A stretch of 64,000 bases of DNA from Lottia gigantea (taxonomy: Eukaryota; Mollusca; Gastropoda; Lottiidae). The notes beneath the pieces were generated by a model. The model was not told where the DNA came from. It made no database searches and worked only from the letters and a program-made list of their open reading frames with translations. Location: positions 185,210-249,209 of the forward strand of contig NW_008707882.1 of the NCBI RefSeq assembly GCF_000327385.1, written 5' to 3'. The translations under genes were made by a program, and so were the position numbers. Below are positions 13,083 to 23,760 of the stretch, piece after piece (position 1 is the stretch's first letter; each line of letters begins with the position of its first letter).

Positions 13083-13285
13083 CAAAATCCCAGTGATGGA
13101 GAGGGCGGAAAAATGATTGGTTAAAGCACGGATCATCAGGTTAATTTGAAAGGTTATCTTGACAATTTTTAAAGAGGCCCGTCTTTTGAACCTAACTGAA
13201 GTTTCTATATCAAAAATATAAGCTGATAAAAAACCGGAATGAAAGGTTGGTCTTATTTTAATGAGACTGTGGTCTAATGTATGTG
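13083..13285 (+). repeat. Dispersed repeat R1, copy 2
   Basis: Second copy of the repeat at 2478-2655, same orientation: AAAATCCCAGTGATGGAGAG, TGATTGG, CCTAACTGAAGT, AAAAAACCGGAA and AATGAGACTG follow in order. The minus-strand open frame that covers it shows no similarity to a protein I know. Confidence 0.55.
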
Positions 13286-13849
13286 ACATAAGAATATAGA
13301 CTATGACCTGTAATTTACATCTCATAATATATCTGATATAGGACATGATAAAATTATAATCTTTTAGCTTATCAATGATAGATAAGATCATAATAGTATA
13401 CAGATGACAACAGTATGGCAAAAGTTTTATTTTCTAGAATTTAAATTCTAGAATATTTTAATGATTATAGGATTAGCTGTTATTATTTGTTTGTGGTTTT
13501 GTTTATGGATTCTGTTTTGGTTGAATTTGTGTAAAAACTTGTAGAATTTGAAGGTTTATTTTGATTGTGGTAAGAAATTTTTTATTTTCTAATAGGCTTA
13601 TCAATTGAAAATTGTTTCTAGGTTTTCAGAATTTTTAATGGCAGTGATAGTTTATCAAAAACTAGATAACTTTTTTAATACCCTATTTAGTGGTTTTCAG
13701 CCACTTATACAAGTTAGAAAGTAACATCTGCTAAGGAAGAACAAGATGTATTGATATACTATTTATGACATTTATTAGAGGGACAGGTGGGCCATATTTT
13801 GACCGATCATACTTTAGTCTCAGAAATGGGAATTTTTAGCTAAGCCAAT

Positions 13850-13912
13850 CAGTAATAGTGTTCACAGTTTACTGTCAAAATTTGAGCCTTCAAATCCATT
13901 TGTGTCCAGAAT
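13850..13912 (+). repeat. Dispersed repeat R2, copy 1
   Basis: CAGTAATAGTGTTCACAG followed by GTCAAAATTTGAGC and TGTGTCCAGAATT matches 14535-14598 in order and orientation. The pair brackets GK5 exon 1. Length and family are unknown. Confidence 0.5.
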
Positions 13913-14315
13913 TATCCGCATTTGAAAGATACTCCGTGATATATAGAAAAGACGTATAGAAATAGTGAGTAAAATTCCTAGTTTGAAGTTTATTTGAGGA
14001 ATTTCGCAATTTTCGTAGTTCTAGTACTTTTGAAGATTATTAACATATATTCAAAACTAAAATCAACCCCCAAAATAGTACATCTCTCCCTTTAACTCAA
14101 TGTTTCACATGCACATACAGGCAGCATTATCTTCCCCCTATTGATTTCATAAATTGTAAGCTTGTATTCATCTATCTTGTTTATCCTTACCTTATTTTAT
14201 AAAAAGAAAATCCAATATAAATTATTGGTCCCCTTTTTATAAAGAATTCTGTAGAATGGTGATATTAATTTGTGTTTGATGAACTGTGAATATTTGATAT
14301 ATTTAAGAATAAAGA

Positions 14316-17300
14316 ATGTCTGAAGAATATATTAAAGAGAGATATGTACTATCTCTAGATGTTGGAACCACTACTGTTAGATGTCATGTGTATGATAAAA
14401 CATGTAATATAAAAGGTTCTAGCAGTAAAAAGGTATGTTGATATATAAAGCTTATTTATAGATGGTTGAAGGGAAAGGTTCGGCATCCAATCCTACCTTA
14501 ATCTAAGAAACTTGAATTTTTTATGTAAGGTTATCTGTAATACTGTTCACAGCTCACCGTCAAAATTTGAGCTTTCAAAACCTTTTGTTCCAGAGTTTTG
14601 AAGGTTAAAATGACGACTATGCTTCCATAAAAGCTTTTATTAAATTTTCTGTCATATAACAGCTTTTTCAATGGTCATTTTTGTATCTGATGATAAATAA
14701 GAATTTACACTAATTCTGAAAGACCTTAGTAAAGGATACTTTGCTCTTGAACTTGCACCAAAGATAACAAAATTAAACATCTCCTGGTATAATTTTCAAA
14801 TTTCCAAATACTTGTAGTTCTGCCTAAGAATTTAGACTACTACTGTAAGCTGTCAAAGAATTATCTAATAGAGTTATATTTGTGAACGTTCCCCCATTGT
14901 AGATTGAATTGATTCATCCTCAAGTAGGATGGAGTGAAATGGATCCTGATAAATTGGTAGACCAGTCTAAAGCTTGTATAAAAGAGGCCATTCAAGGTAA
15001 AAAATCATTGCAAGGCAGACTTTGGATTTTTATTACAGTGAACCCCTCTCAACCACATATTGCTGGCTGCCACACAAACCTTCATATATAGGGACATATT
15101 CAGAAATCCAATCACTATTATAGTCTGAAGAAGAAAACCCTCAATAAACAGGCACATCCTGTGTAAATAGTTCTGGTTTTATGCTTTCATAATTTGAGAT
15201 ATTTTTTGAAGTAAGGTCAGTTTTCAATGCTATAATTGGTATACTTCTTTAGATATTTGTATAAGGCCTTGGTTCGTTATTTTTGAGAGGTTTATTGGTT
15301 GGTCTTGAAATGTAGATAGTCTCAATGATACCTCAAACTGGAAACTTATCTTTCTATTGATATGTTTTATTTGTTTTAGCTAGTGGTATTGAAGCTAGTC
15401 AGATAGCAAGTTTAGGAATAGCAACACAAAGAGGAACATTTGTAACATGGGACAGGTACTTTACTTTATTACCCTTTTCAAGATCATTGATCTATTGCAT
15501 TACCTCCCTTCCCTCTATTTCTTGATTTTACTATTTACATATCAACTCATCTTACAGAATTCTGTATAATTATGGATTTTTTTCAGTGAAACAGGGAAGC
15601 CCTACCATGATTTTATGACTTGGTTATTATTGTTTCAGTGAAACAGGGAAGCCCTACCATAATTTTATAACTTGGTTATTTTTATTTCAGTGAAACAGGG
15701 AAGCCCTACCATAATTTTATAACTTGGCAAGATTTAAGAGCCTCTGATCATGTGAAGTTATGGAATAATTCTTATACAATGAAAGTAAGACATTTTTATA
15801 GTTTTGAAGCTGTGATGAGAAAGAATATATTAATAATGATAAATGAGGAAATAAATTCTGCTTTGTCTTTTGATAAGACAAATGACCAGAAAAAGCAGAG
15901 TAAGGTTTTGTTACATGACAAAGCAGTATTTATTAATGTTATCAAAATGTAAAACTGTTTATTGGGTCATAATGATATTAGTGATGATGATGATGGTAAA
16001 ATATACTCAAGAATAACATCACTGGTTCTGTAAATATAAAGAATTACAATCAAATTATTGATAAGTCTAGAATTCAGAGGTCAAGGCTTGAACTATCACT
16101 GTCAGTATTTCTAAACCATTAATTTCTTCTTCTTAGGCCTTAACTTCAGGATCCAAATTTTTACATCTTATAACAGGAAAGAAAAGATATTTAGCTGCTA
16201 GTGTTTTGAAATTTTTAACTAAACAGGTAAGACCAGCAATATTTTAATGTTTTTAAGCTCATATTCCTGACCTTTTTTGTTTGAAATAGAAATTTTGATA
16301 GTGCTATAACAAACTAGAAGCTATGACTGGTTGTTTTGTTGGTTGGTAGATGATAAGTTAAAGTCTGCTTCCAGCTAACTGATACTACAGTTTAGGTAGT
16401 TGGATTGCAAATTTCTGAACCCCCTAGTCTAGTCAAACAACAAGTTGCATTTTGTTTCATACCACTATTATGGACTGATACTGCTTAAATTGGTTGATTA
16501 GGATCAGGATAAATTTGATGATTAGATATGCAAACAAAATGTTTACTATAGGCCTACTAAAGTTTTACTTATTTTGGTATGTTTTTGTTTTAGGTTACAA
16601 TGAGATTAATATGGGTATTTCAAAATATACCAGAGGTACGTTATAATAGTTTCCTTTAGGGTTAATAGATACTAATTAAATCACGATTCCGTTGACACGG
16701 TATCATTCAATTTGATTGGATAACAGCGGTCACATGCATTCGGTTTATATCTGTGTAAACAGACTACTTTTATCATCTAGTTTGATTGACGTATATACAG
16801 TGTACACAGGTTTTTTCTATTTATTCATCGATAAACTGAAAATATGTTCAGGTCATTCCTTAATTGTTTTAATACGCTGTTCACTCTAATTATCTGACTA
16901 CAATAATTCATAGAAGCTAATGTTGGGTGAATTAGATATTTTTCCTCATTTCACACTGCATGGCATGGTTTTCATTAGCCCAATCAGGTTCAGAAAAGTG
17001 GGGATGTAAAACTGAAAAATACCTGTATATTATCATGAAAAGTATGGTATGCAATATGCATGTGTTTTAGTTACGTAAATATGCAGCTGAAGGTAAATTA
17101 AGGTTTGGTTGTATTGATACATGGTTGCTATGGAAACTAACTGGAGAAAAAGTACATGCTACAGATTATTCTAATGCTAGTTCTACAGGTTTATTTGATC
17201 CATTCCAGGTAATTCACATAAACATACTCTAATGTCCTCCAATGTTGAAGATGGCCAAATGTCTAAGACTGCAAGACTCCTAAATTAGATATGCATGCGA

Positions 17301-20300
17301 TATTTTGCGGAACTTGAAATCGATGATATTTAGTATTTTTCTACATTATTGAGATGCCAATGGAGTAGAGTACATAATGATATACAAAACTGACCATAGG
17401 ACTACCAAATAAAGACACCCCCCTCTAATAAGCTGGTTTATTTTATGTAAATGTGATTATATACCATTATAATAAATGTTTTTGAGCGTTAAAAAGTTTT
17501 TAACATCATATATATTTCATTGTAATGTTGTAGATAGAATGGAGTGGTATAGTTTGTAATTTAGTTAACATTCCAATGTCAATATTCCCTGAAGTTAAAG
17601 ACACAAGGTAAATAAAAATTCTGAATCATGTTGTACAAATATTGTATATATTAGTCTATTCTGGGCTTAATAAGTTTTAAACCAGCGAGTTAAGATGATT
17701 GGTAATTCATAACACCCAAACTATTAACTGAGGTTCTACCCACTATTAATACAGATTCAAAATATTGGTGTGCATTTCAGATAGTAACTTCTCCAAATTA
17801 GACCTACACTTTCTATCAAATGATATGATATTCATTTTAGCGGACATTTTGGTTTTACAAGTGAAGAGTTAGTTGGAGTTCATATTCCTATTACATGTTT
17901 GGTAAGTTAATATCTAAATAAAATGAAATGAATTGAGTTTTATGTCCCTTTTTACTGCACAATGTGGGCTTATGAAAATGCCATACAGGATGCAATGAGG
18001 GAAATTCTGCCAGGACAGCAGCATTAGGCTGCTCTTTTTTCGATTTCCAACTGTCGAGGGATCTTTGATGTGCAAAGCCTGTAACACACAGGGCCTCAGT
18101 TTATTGCCCCATTCCAACGACTAGACGCTTTTTCCATGTCAGCCTCTCTTACCTGTATCACTGACAGGGGGAAGCAGTATATACAGTCCACAAGCATTTG
18201 CAATTGTTACCTTAATAGTTACCCTAAATTTCAAACAGAACAATTTGATATAATCTACTTATCTTGTTTTTGAAGGTAGCCGATCAACAAAGTGCCTTAT
18301 TTGGTCATTGTTGTTTTGAAGCAGGTGATGTTAAGGTTACTATGGGAACTGGAACATTTGTTGATTTAAATACTGGTAAAACACCTCATGCATCAATAGC
18401 AGGTCAGTGTCTTTTATTTAATTTTAGCCAGAAAAGTCTTTTTTTGAAGAAAACTGTTCCAGCGAGTGAATTAGGGTTGGTAGATGGAAAGTTAATGTCT
18501 GCTTCCAATGCCATGCTGCTAGCATGTTATTCATGAAATTCTTATCATACAGTCAAGTAACCTAATTTCGTGCTAACCTATTTTTCGTGCATTTCCGGAA
18601 AGGATTAATAATTTACATGTGCAACCTCGCGTGACCTCCGCGTTTGCTTGTTTTGATAAACATGGGTTTTATCTACAATATCAGCTAGTAGAATGAATCC
18701 AGTAGTTTCAAGCATGGTAAAATGTATTAATGTATACTTTGACAAATACAGTTATTACCAAACGTCACCATTTTTTATCGGCCAAATTTCCTTATAATCC
18801 CAAACGGTAATCGGAATTCCAAGTTTCGTCTGCTAGAATGTAGTCCAGCGAATGAAGTCACATGATCAACTAGCGGATTCCATGTCAGCAGAAAATTTCT
18901 ATGGAACACAAAATGGGCCATATTCTTATGTTGTTTCAGTGACTTTTATCAATAAATCACGCTACGTATCTTATTTTGTCAGTCACTATTTTTTTTTAAA
19001 TCGTGGTTCTTTCAAGGAATTGTCATTAGTTATAATGAATTGATATTAAAGATAAATACTAAGAGAAGTTAATTATACCACCAGGTATCCATACAACGTG
19101 TTTTTCTAGACTTATTTATAGATCAAACATTGTACACGAAAATAGGTGACGCATTCTGCCATCTAAGACATAAAAATAAATTTCGTTTTTTGTAACTTTG
19201 ACGAAATTCGGTGTTGAATCCTTATATGCACGAAAATAGGTTACACCACTGTATTACCTTTATTGAAGAAACCACCCTTTTTCATGCAGCATCAGCCAGA
19301 AAAGTTAATTGTGTTGAAACGTCATGTACTTTTGTTATCAAAGAAGATTCCTGGTTTTTTTTGTTGAATACTATTTGTTAAATAACTATATAACAAGTTT
19401 ATAATTCATCTTCAGGTTTATATCCAGTAATTGGTTGGAAGATTGGAGATGAAATGACCTTTGTAGCTGAAGGTCAGGCAGCTGATACTGGCAGTATATT
19501 AGAATGGGCTCAATCTATAGGTAAATATTTTTAAGCACTGGCTATTTGCATCATCACATATTTTCTTTGTTGTCTGTACCGTTGTTTGCAGCCAATGGGA
19601 GCCCTTTTTTTTTCTTGAAGCATGAAGCCATTTTGTCAAAAATGCAATAAGTGACTTTGTATGGGTTAGGAAGGAATGGCGATATGTTAAATGCTGGTGC
19701 AAATTATATTTCATTATATAAATAGTAAATACCCATGTTCTTCTTGCTGTTTGAATTTGTTTTTGTGTGATTGATAACCAATATATATTATATATGTATA
19801 TTGTAGGTGTACTAGATGATATAAGACAATCATCTGATATAGCTCAGTCAGTACCAGGTAATTATAATATACATATACTTTATAATTATTGACTTCAAAT
19901 GTAATGAATGGACTCAATTTATTGTCCAATTCAAACACCTAGACGTATTTGCCATGTCAGGGTTAAACATCCAAAAGTATTATCTTGACATATGCCTGGA
20001 ATAAACCCAGTGTCCCTGTGGCATTTCTGGCCATGGACCCCCACAGAAAAGAGGCTGGCCTGACTTTGGCCAAAAAAACCTATAAGACAAACTTCTTCTT
20101 CTTATTGCCACTGACTTGAGATTTTGTATTTTACAGACAGTGGTGGAGTATATTTTGTACCAGCATTTAGTGGAATACAGGCCCCTATCAATGATGATAA
20201 AGCTACAACTTGTATGATTGGTATGAGTCCACAGACCACCAAGGCTCATATAGTCCGATCTATATTAGAGGCTTTAGCATTTAGATTTAAATTACTGTAT

Positions 20301-22756
20301 GAAACTATATTAGTCGAGACTAAAATACCTTTATCACATATAAGGTAAGATACTCAATTACACAATTCTATATAACACAGAGAAATCTGTAAGCGATATA
20401 GCACTAAAGCGTTTTGATATCCCGTGTACATACAAAGTATTTGATAGGTTTTATGCTGCCATGGCACAATCTAGTGAATAAGTAGGTAAAGATTGCATTT
20501 GTAAAAGCAAGTGTTTGGATGATACAATGATGCTTACCACAGCTTAAATGTTGAAATACTAGCAACAGGGCATTGTTCAAAAAATAATCCTACTGTAAGA
20601 ATTTTATATTAGAAGTACCACACTTGCAACAAACTTGATTTTTTGTGAAACTAGACTTAGAAGTCCACAATATAAATACCTTACACATTTCATTTTTGTA
20701 ATTTCCTATACCACTGTGAATTAAACCTGACCGAAACTATGTGGTTTATTTACCATTATTATTCACTCTCTTAGAGAGAAAATGATTTATTAATAATCTG
20801 TATGTTTACAGAGCTGATGGTGGAGTGACACAAAATGATTTTTTAGTCCAGTTAATGTCTGATTTGGTAAATCAGTCTGTAGAAAGATCTAATGATGCTG
20901 ATATAACAAGCCTTGGTGCTGCTTTCCTAGCTGGTCTAGCTGTTGGTAAGATTTACAAGTTTATACTTCAATGATACCCATCAATTCTTTATACATGTAT
21001 TAGAAAGGTTATACTAGGTTTCCACTGTTCGGAACTTCACCATTAGTCATTGGAATTTCTCTGAAATCTCAAGTTTTGATGATGATCAGCCCAATAGTCA
21101 ATTCATTCTTACCATTTGTTGAGCTAGTTTGCAACCTAATCATGCGTTGTCAATTTTGGTGATGGATTAGCATAAGCCTCGGCTATTTATATTCTGTAAA
21201 AATTATATGTATAATAGAAATAAAATACTATTTAAATCCGATTGTCAATTTCGATGAAAAGCAGTGTTTATAAGAGATATCATTAACAGTATCTGTATTT
21301 AGTATAAACATGTACTTGATAAAATATATCAGTAACTGTATCTGTATTTAGTATAAACATGTACTTGATAAAATATATCAGTAACTGTATCTGTATTTAG
21401 TATAAACATGTACTTGATAAAAGATATCAGTATCTGTATCTGTATTTAGTATAAACATGTACTTGATAAAAGATATCAGTAACAGTATCTGTATTTAGTA
21501 TAAACATGTACTTGATAAAATATACCAGTAACAGTATCTGTATTTAGTATAAACATGTACTTGATAAAATATACCAGCAACAGTATCTGTATTTAGTATA
21601 AACATGTACTTGATAAAAGATATCAGTAACAGTATCTGTATTTAGTATAAACATGTACTTGATAAAAGATATCAGTAACAGTATCTGTATTTAGTATAAA
21701 CATGTACTTGATAAAAGATATCAGTAACAGTATCTGTATTTAGTATAAACATGTACTTGATAAAAGATATCAGTATCAGTATCTGTATTTAGTATAAACA
21801 TGTACTTGATAAAAGATATCAGTAACAGTATCTGTATTTAGTATAAACATGTACTTGATAAAAGATATCAGTATCTGTATCTGTATTTAGTATAAACATG
21901 TACTTGATAAAAGATATCAGTAACAGTATCTGTTTTTAGTATAAACATGTACTTGATAAAATATACCAGTAACAGTATCTGTATTTAGTATAAACATGTA
22001 CTTGATAAAAGATATCAGTAACAGTATCTGTATTTAGTATAAACATGTACTTGATAAAAGATATCATTAACAGTATCTGTATTTATTTAGTATAAACATG
22101 TACTTGATAAAAGATATCAGTAACAGTATCTGTATTTAGTATAAACATGTACTTGATAAAAGATATCAGTAACAGTATCTGTATTTAGTATAAACATGTA
22201 CTTGATAAAAGATATCATTAACAGTATCTGTATTTAGTATAAACATGTACTTGATAAAAGATATCAGTAACAGTATCTGTATTTAGTATAAACATGTACT
22301 TGATAAAAGATATCAGTAACAATATCTGTATTTAGTATAAACATGTACTTGATAAAATATACCAGTAACAGTATCTGTATTTAGTATAAACATGTACTTG
22401 ATAAAAGATATCAGTAACAGTATCTGTATTTAGTATAAACATGTACTTGATAAAAGATATCAGTATCTGTATCTGTATTTAGTATAAACATGTACTTGAT
22501 AAAAGATATCATTAACAGTATCTGTATTTAGTATAAACATGTACTTGATAAAAGATATCAGTAACAGTATCTGTATTTAGTATAAACATGTACTTGATAT
22601 ATTCCAGGTGTATGGAACAGTAAAGAAGAACTGTGTGAATTAAGGGGAGATAACACTATATATAATCCACAACCCACTTGGAAAGATTACAAATACACAT
22701 TCCATCAGTGGGAAAAAGCTGTATCTAGATCACTGCATTGGTACAATCCAACTTAA
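14316..22756 (+). CDS. GK5: Glycerol kinase 5-type FGGY carbohydrate kinase, 15 coding exons
   Basis: Predicted 519 aa (human GK5 about 529). Exons: 14316-14432, 14903-14996, 15380-15455, 15691-15784, 16137-16226, 16594-16635, 17071-17208, 17534-17607, 17841-17901, 18276-18402, 19416-19520, 19807-19857, 20137-20344, 20812-20945, 22608-22756. FGGY-fold landmarks are present: LDVGTTT (14-20), the ADQQ turn (264-267), the phosphate-binding MGTGTF (285-290), RADGGV (426-431) and [12 protein letters not shown] (460-471). These and blocks such as [26 protein letters not shown] and GVHIPI follow human GK5 rather than canonical GK, so I assign it to GK5. The family is expected to phosphorylate glycerol or a related polyol with ATP; the substrate in this animal is not shown. 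Exon 4 has a triplicated 3' splice region and the last intron is nearly filled by a 49-bp minisatellite. Confidence 0.95.
14535..14598 (+). repeat. Dispersed repeat R2, copy 2 (GK5 intron 1)
   Basis: CTGTAATACTGTTCACAG, GTCAAAATTTGAGC and TTTTGTTCCAGAGTT match copy 1 at 13850-13912 in order and orientation. Confidence 0.5.
15573..15733 (+). repeat. 52-bp triplication across the GK5 exon 4 splice acceptor
   Basis: TTTCAGTGAAACAGGG occurs three times with spacing of exactly 52 bp; the base after the AG is 15587, 15639 and 15691. Each copy holds the 3' splice site and the first 38 or so bases of exon 4. Only the third runs on into the complete exon (WQDLRA). In the first two, the reading frame continues from TGG into TTATT and then meets the TGA that begins the next copy, so use of those sites would end translation within about 18 codons. 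Copies 2 and 3 are almost identical, so the event looks recent. Confidence 0.9.
16920..17025 (+). mobile_element. SINE 3' fragment (GK5 intron 6)
   Basis: TTTCCTCATTTCACACTGCATGG, in pieces, followed by CATTAGCCCAATCAGG and CAGAAAAGTGGGG matches the 3' half of the SINE at 50208-50488. Confidence 0.5.
17937..18180 (-). mobile_element. SINE, antisense to GK5 (intron 9)
   Basis: Read on the minus strand it gives CCCTGTCAGTGATACAGG, GACAGTTGGAAATCG, AATGCTGCTGTCCTGGC, CCCTCATTGCA and GCCCACATTGTGCAG, in the same order as the body of the SINE at 50208-50488. The tRNA-like head is absent or too diverged to see. Confidence 0.65.
18549..19252. mobile_element. Foldback element of about 700 bp (GK5 intron 10)
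   Basis: The left end ACAGTCAAGTAACCTAATTT and the right end, whose reverse complement begins ACAGTGGTGTAACCTATTTT, are imperfect terminal inverted repeats that both contain a TTTCGTGC block. A further AACCTATTTTTCGTGCAT lies just inside the left end. No transposase is visible between them. Superfamily unknown; seen once in the window. Confidence 0.6.
19900..19965 (-). mobile_element. SINE fragment, antisense (GK5 intron 12)
   Basis: CTCAATTTATTGTCCAATTC, then ACCTAGACGTATTTGCCATG matches the corresponding part of the antisense SINE at 17937-18180 (CTCAGTTTATTGCCCCATTC, ACTAGACGC, CCATGTCAG). Confidence 0.5.
21272..22599 (+). repeat. 49-bp minisatellite filling GK5 intron 14
   Basis: About 27 tandem copies of a 49-bp unit that contains CAGTAACAGTATCTG, TTTAGTATAAACATG and TACTTGATAAAAGATAT. 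Variation is limited to a few sites (CAGTAAC, CATTAAC or CAGTATC; AGATATC or ATATACC), plus one 4-bp insertion near 22085. The last unit runs into the 3' splice site: its TACTTGATAT is followed at once by ATTCCAG and then exon 15, so the array reaches within ten bases of the exon. Confidence 0.95.
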
Positions 22757-23069
22757 AGGAATGCTGAGAACTTTCTGTTGACTACTAAAACTGCTTGGAC
22801 TCAGGGTTTAATTTAAGTGGTATCGCATTGCAGTTTGCAATTCTAACCCTTTTGCGATCCAATATTTCCTATGATTGGTTTAAATTAAAATTCCTCACAA
22901 CGATCTGTGAATCAGAACAATTCAATATTTGATAGATAACTGGAACATTTTTAATTGCTTCTGAATATAAAAAAATGTGAATCAAAATTTAAATTTAAGC
23001 CCAAACTAAAAATTGGTATGATAAATTGCTAATTGCTTGAACTTGTTTTAAGTTTTCTCAACCATATTA

Positions 23070-23075
23070 AATAAA
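23070..23075 (+). promoter_or_regulatory. Candidate GK5 polyadenylation signal
   Basis: First AATAAA downstream of the GK5 stop, about 315 bases into the 3' UTR. Use is inferred from position only. Confidence 0.45.
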
Positions 23076-23299
23076 GATATCTCTAAAGAGTAAACATTAC
23101 CAGCTTCAGGAATATACAGAATCATCTTTCTCTGTAAAATACTATCATGATTCCTTAATTGACAGTGGCATTGGAGCCTTGCTAGAGTTAAAAACAATAG
23201 GAAGCAATAATTGTTGAATTACTGCGATGTTGGAGGTATGAGCAGTTAAGTACATAGCATTAACAGTTGTTTTTATTCTCAAGCTTGTTACTTCAATAA

Positions 23300-23515
23300 G
23301 CACTTGATCAACCACTCAATATTTTAGTGTCTGCGTGATGCCAACTTGTTGATATTTTCGTCAGGACGAGATGTGCATTACGAAGACGTGACAGAGAATT
23401 TTTACAAGTGTAGAGAGAATTCAAAATGGAGTAGAAAGAAATAGATGGAAAAATTTTGAATGGCATCTGCTCCTGTACTGTTAAATTGAGGCCAAAATTG
23501 AAACCAACAGAACCT
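23300..23515 (+). repeat. Dispersed element shared with GTF2B intron 6
   Basis: GTGTAGAGAGAATTCAA, ATGGAGTAGAAAGAAATAGA and ACAGAACCTGTTCAGAATT occur in the same order at about 45955-46040 (GTGTAGATAGAATTCAA, ATGGTGGAGAGAGGAATAGA, ACAGAACCTGTTCAGAATT). The outer limits are uncertain. Confidence 0.6.
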
Positions 23516-23734
23516 GTTCAGAATTCTCCAATGCCACCCTGATGTACCTGAGGTTAAGAAAGACTTTTGTTATTTACATTAAATATGCAGAAATGTCCTG
23601 AAAGGATTTCATTAAAAAATTTCGAAATGAAAATAATATATTATGTAAATTGTTTTATGCAAAAATGAAATGTAACTGGATATGAAATGTTTTTCTTTGT
23701 TATTACCAGTATATTTTTCTACAAGATATAAATA

Positions 23735-23760
23735 TTATTATTATTATTATTATTATTAGT
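23735..23760 (+). repeat. (ATT)n microsatellite
   Basis: Seven or more uninterrupted ATT triplets in the GK5 downstream region. Confidence 0.8.

Larger units (their letters stand above)
12064..14315. promoter_or_regulatory. Shared upstream region between POMT1 and GK5 (head-to-head)
   Basis: These 2.25 kb separate the two start codons and must hold both promoters and probably a POMT1 5' UTR exon: on the minus strand TCATTTCAG, a good 3' splice site, ends nine bases before the ATG. I see no CpG-dense core or clear TATA box that fixes either start. Repeats R1 (13083-13285) and R2 (13850-13912) take up part of it. No other gene is seen. Confidence 0.4.

Noticed and set aside
13080-13421. 113-codon minus-strand frame upstream of POMT1
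   Set aside because: It overlaps dispersed repeat R1 and resembles no protein I know.
15752-15952. 66-codon frame extending GK5 exon 4 downstream
   Set aside because: It is exon 4 plus intron read-through; a good GTAAGA donor at 15785 ends the exon and homology to GK5 stops there.
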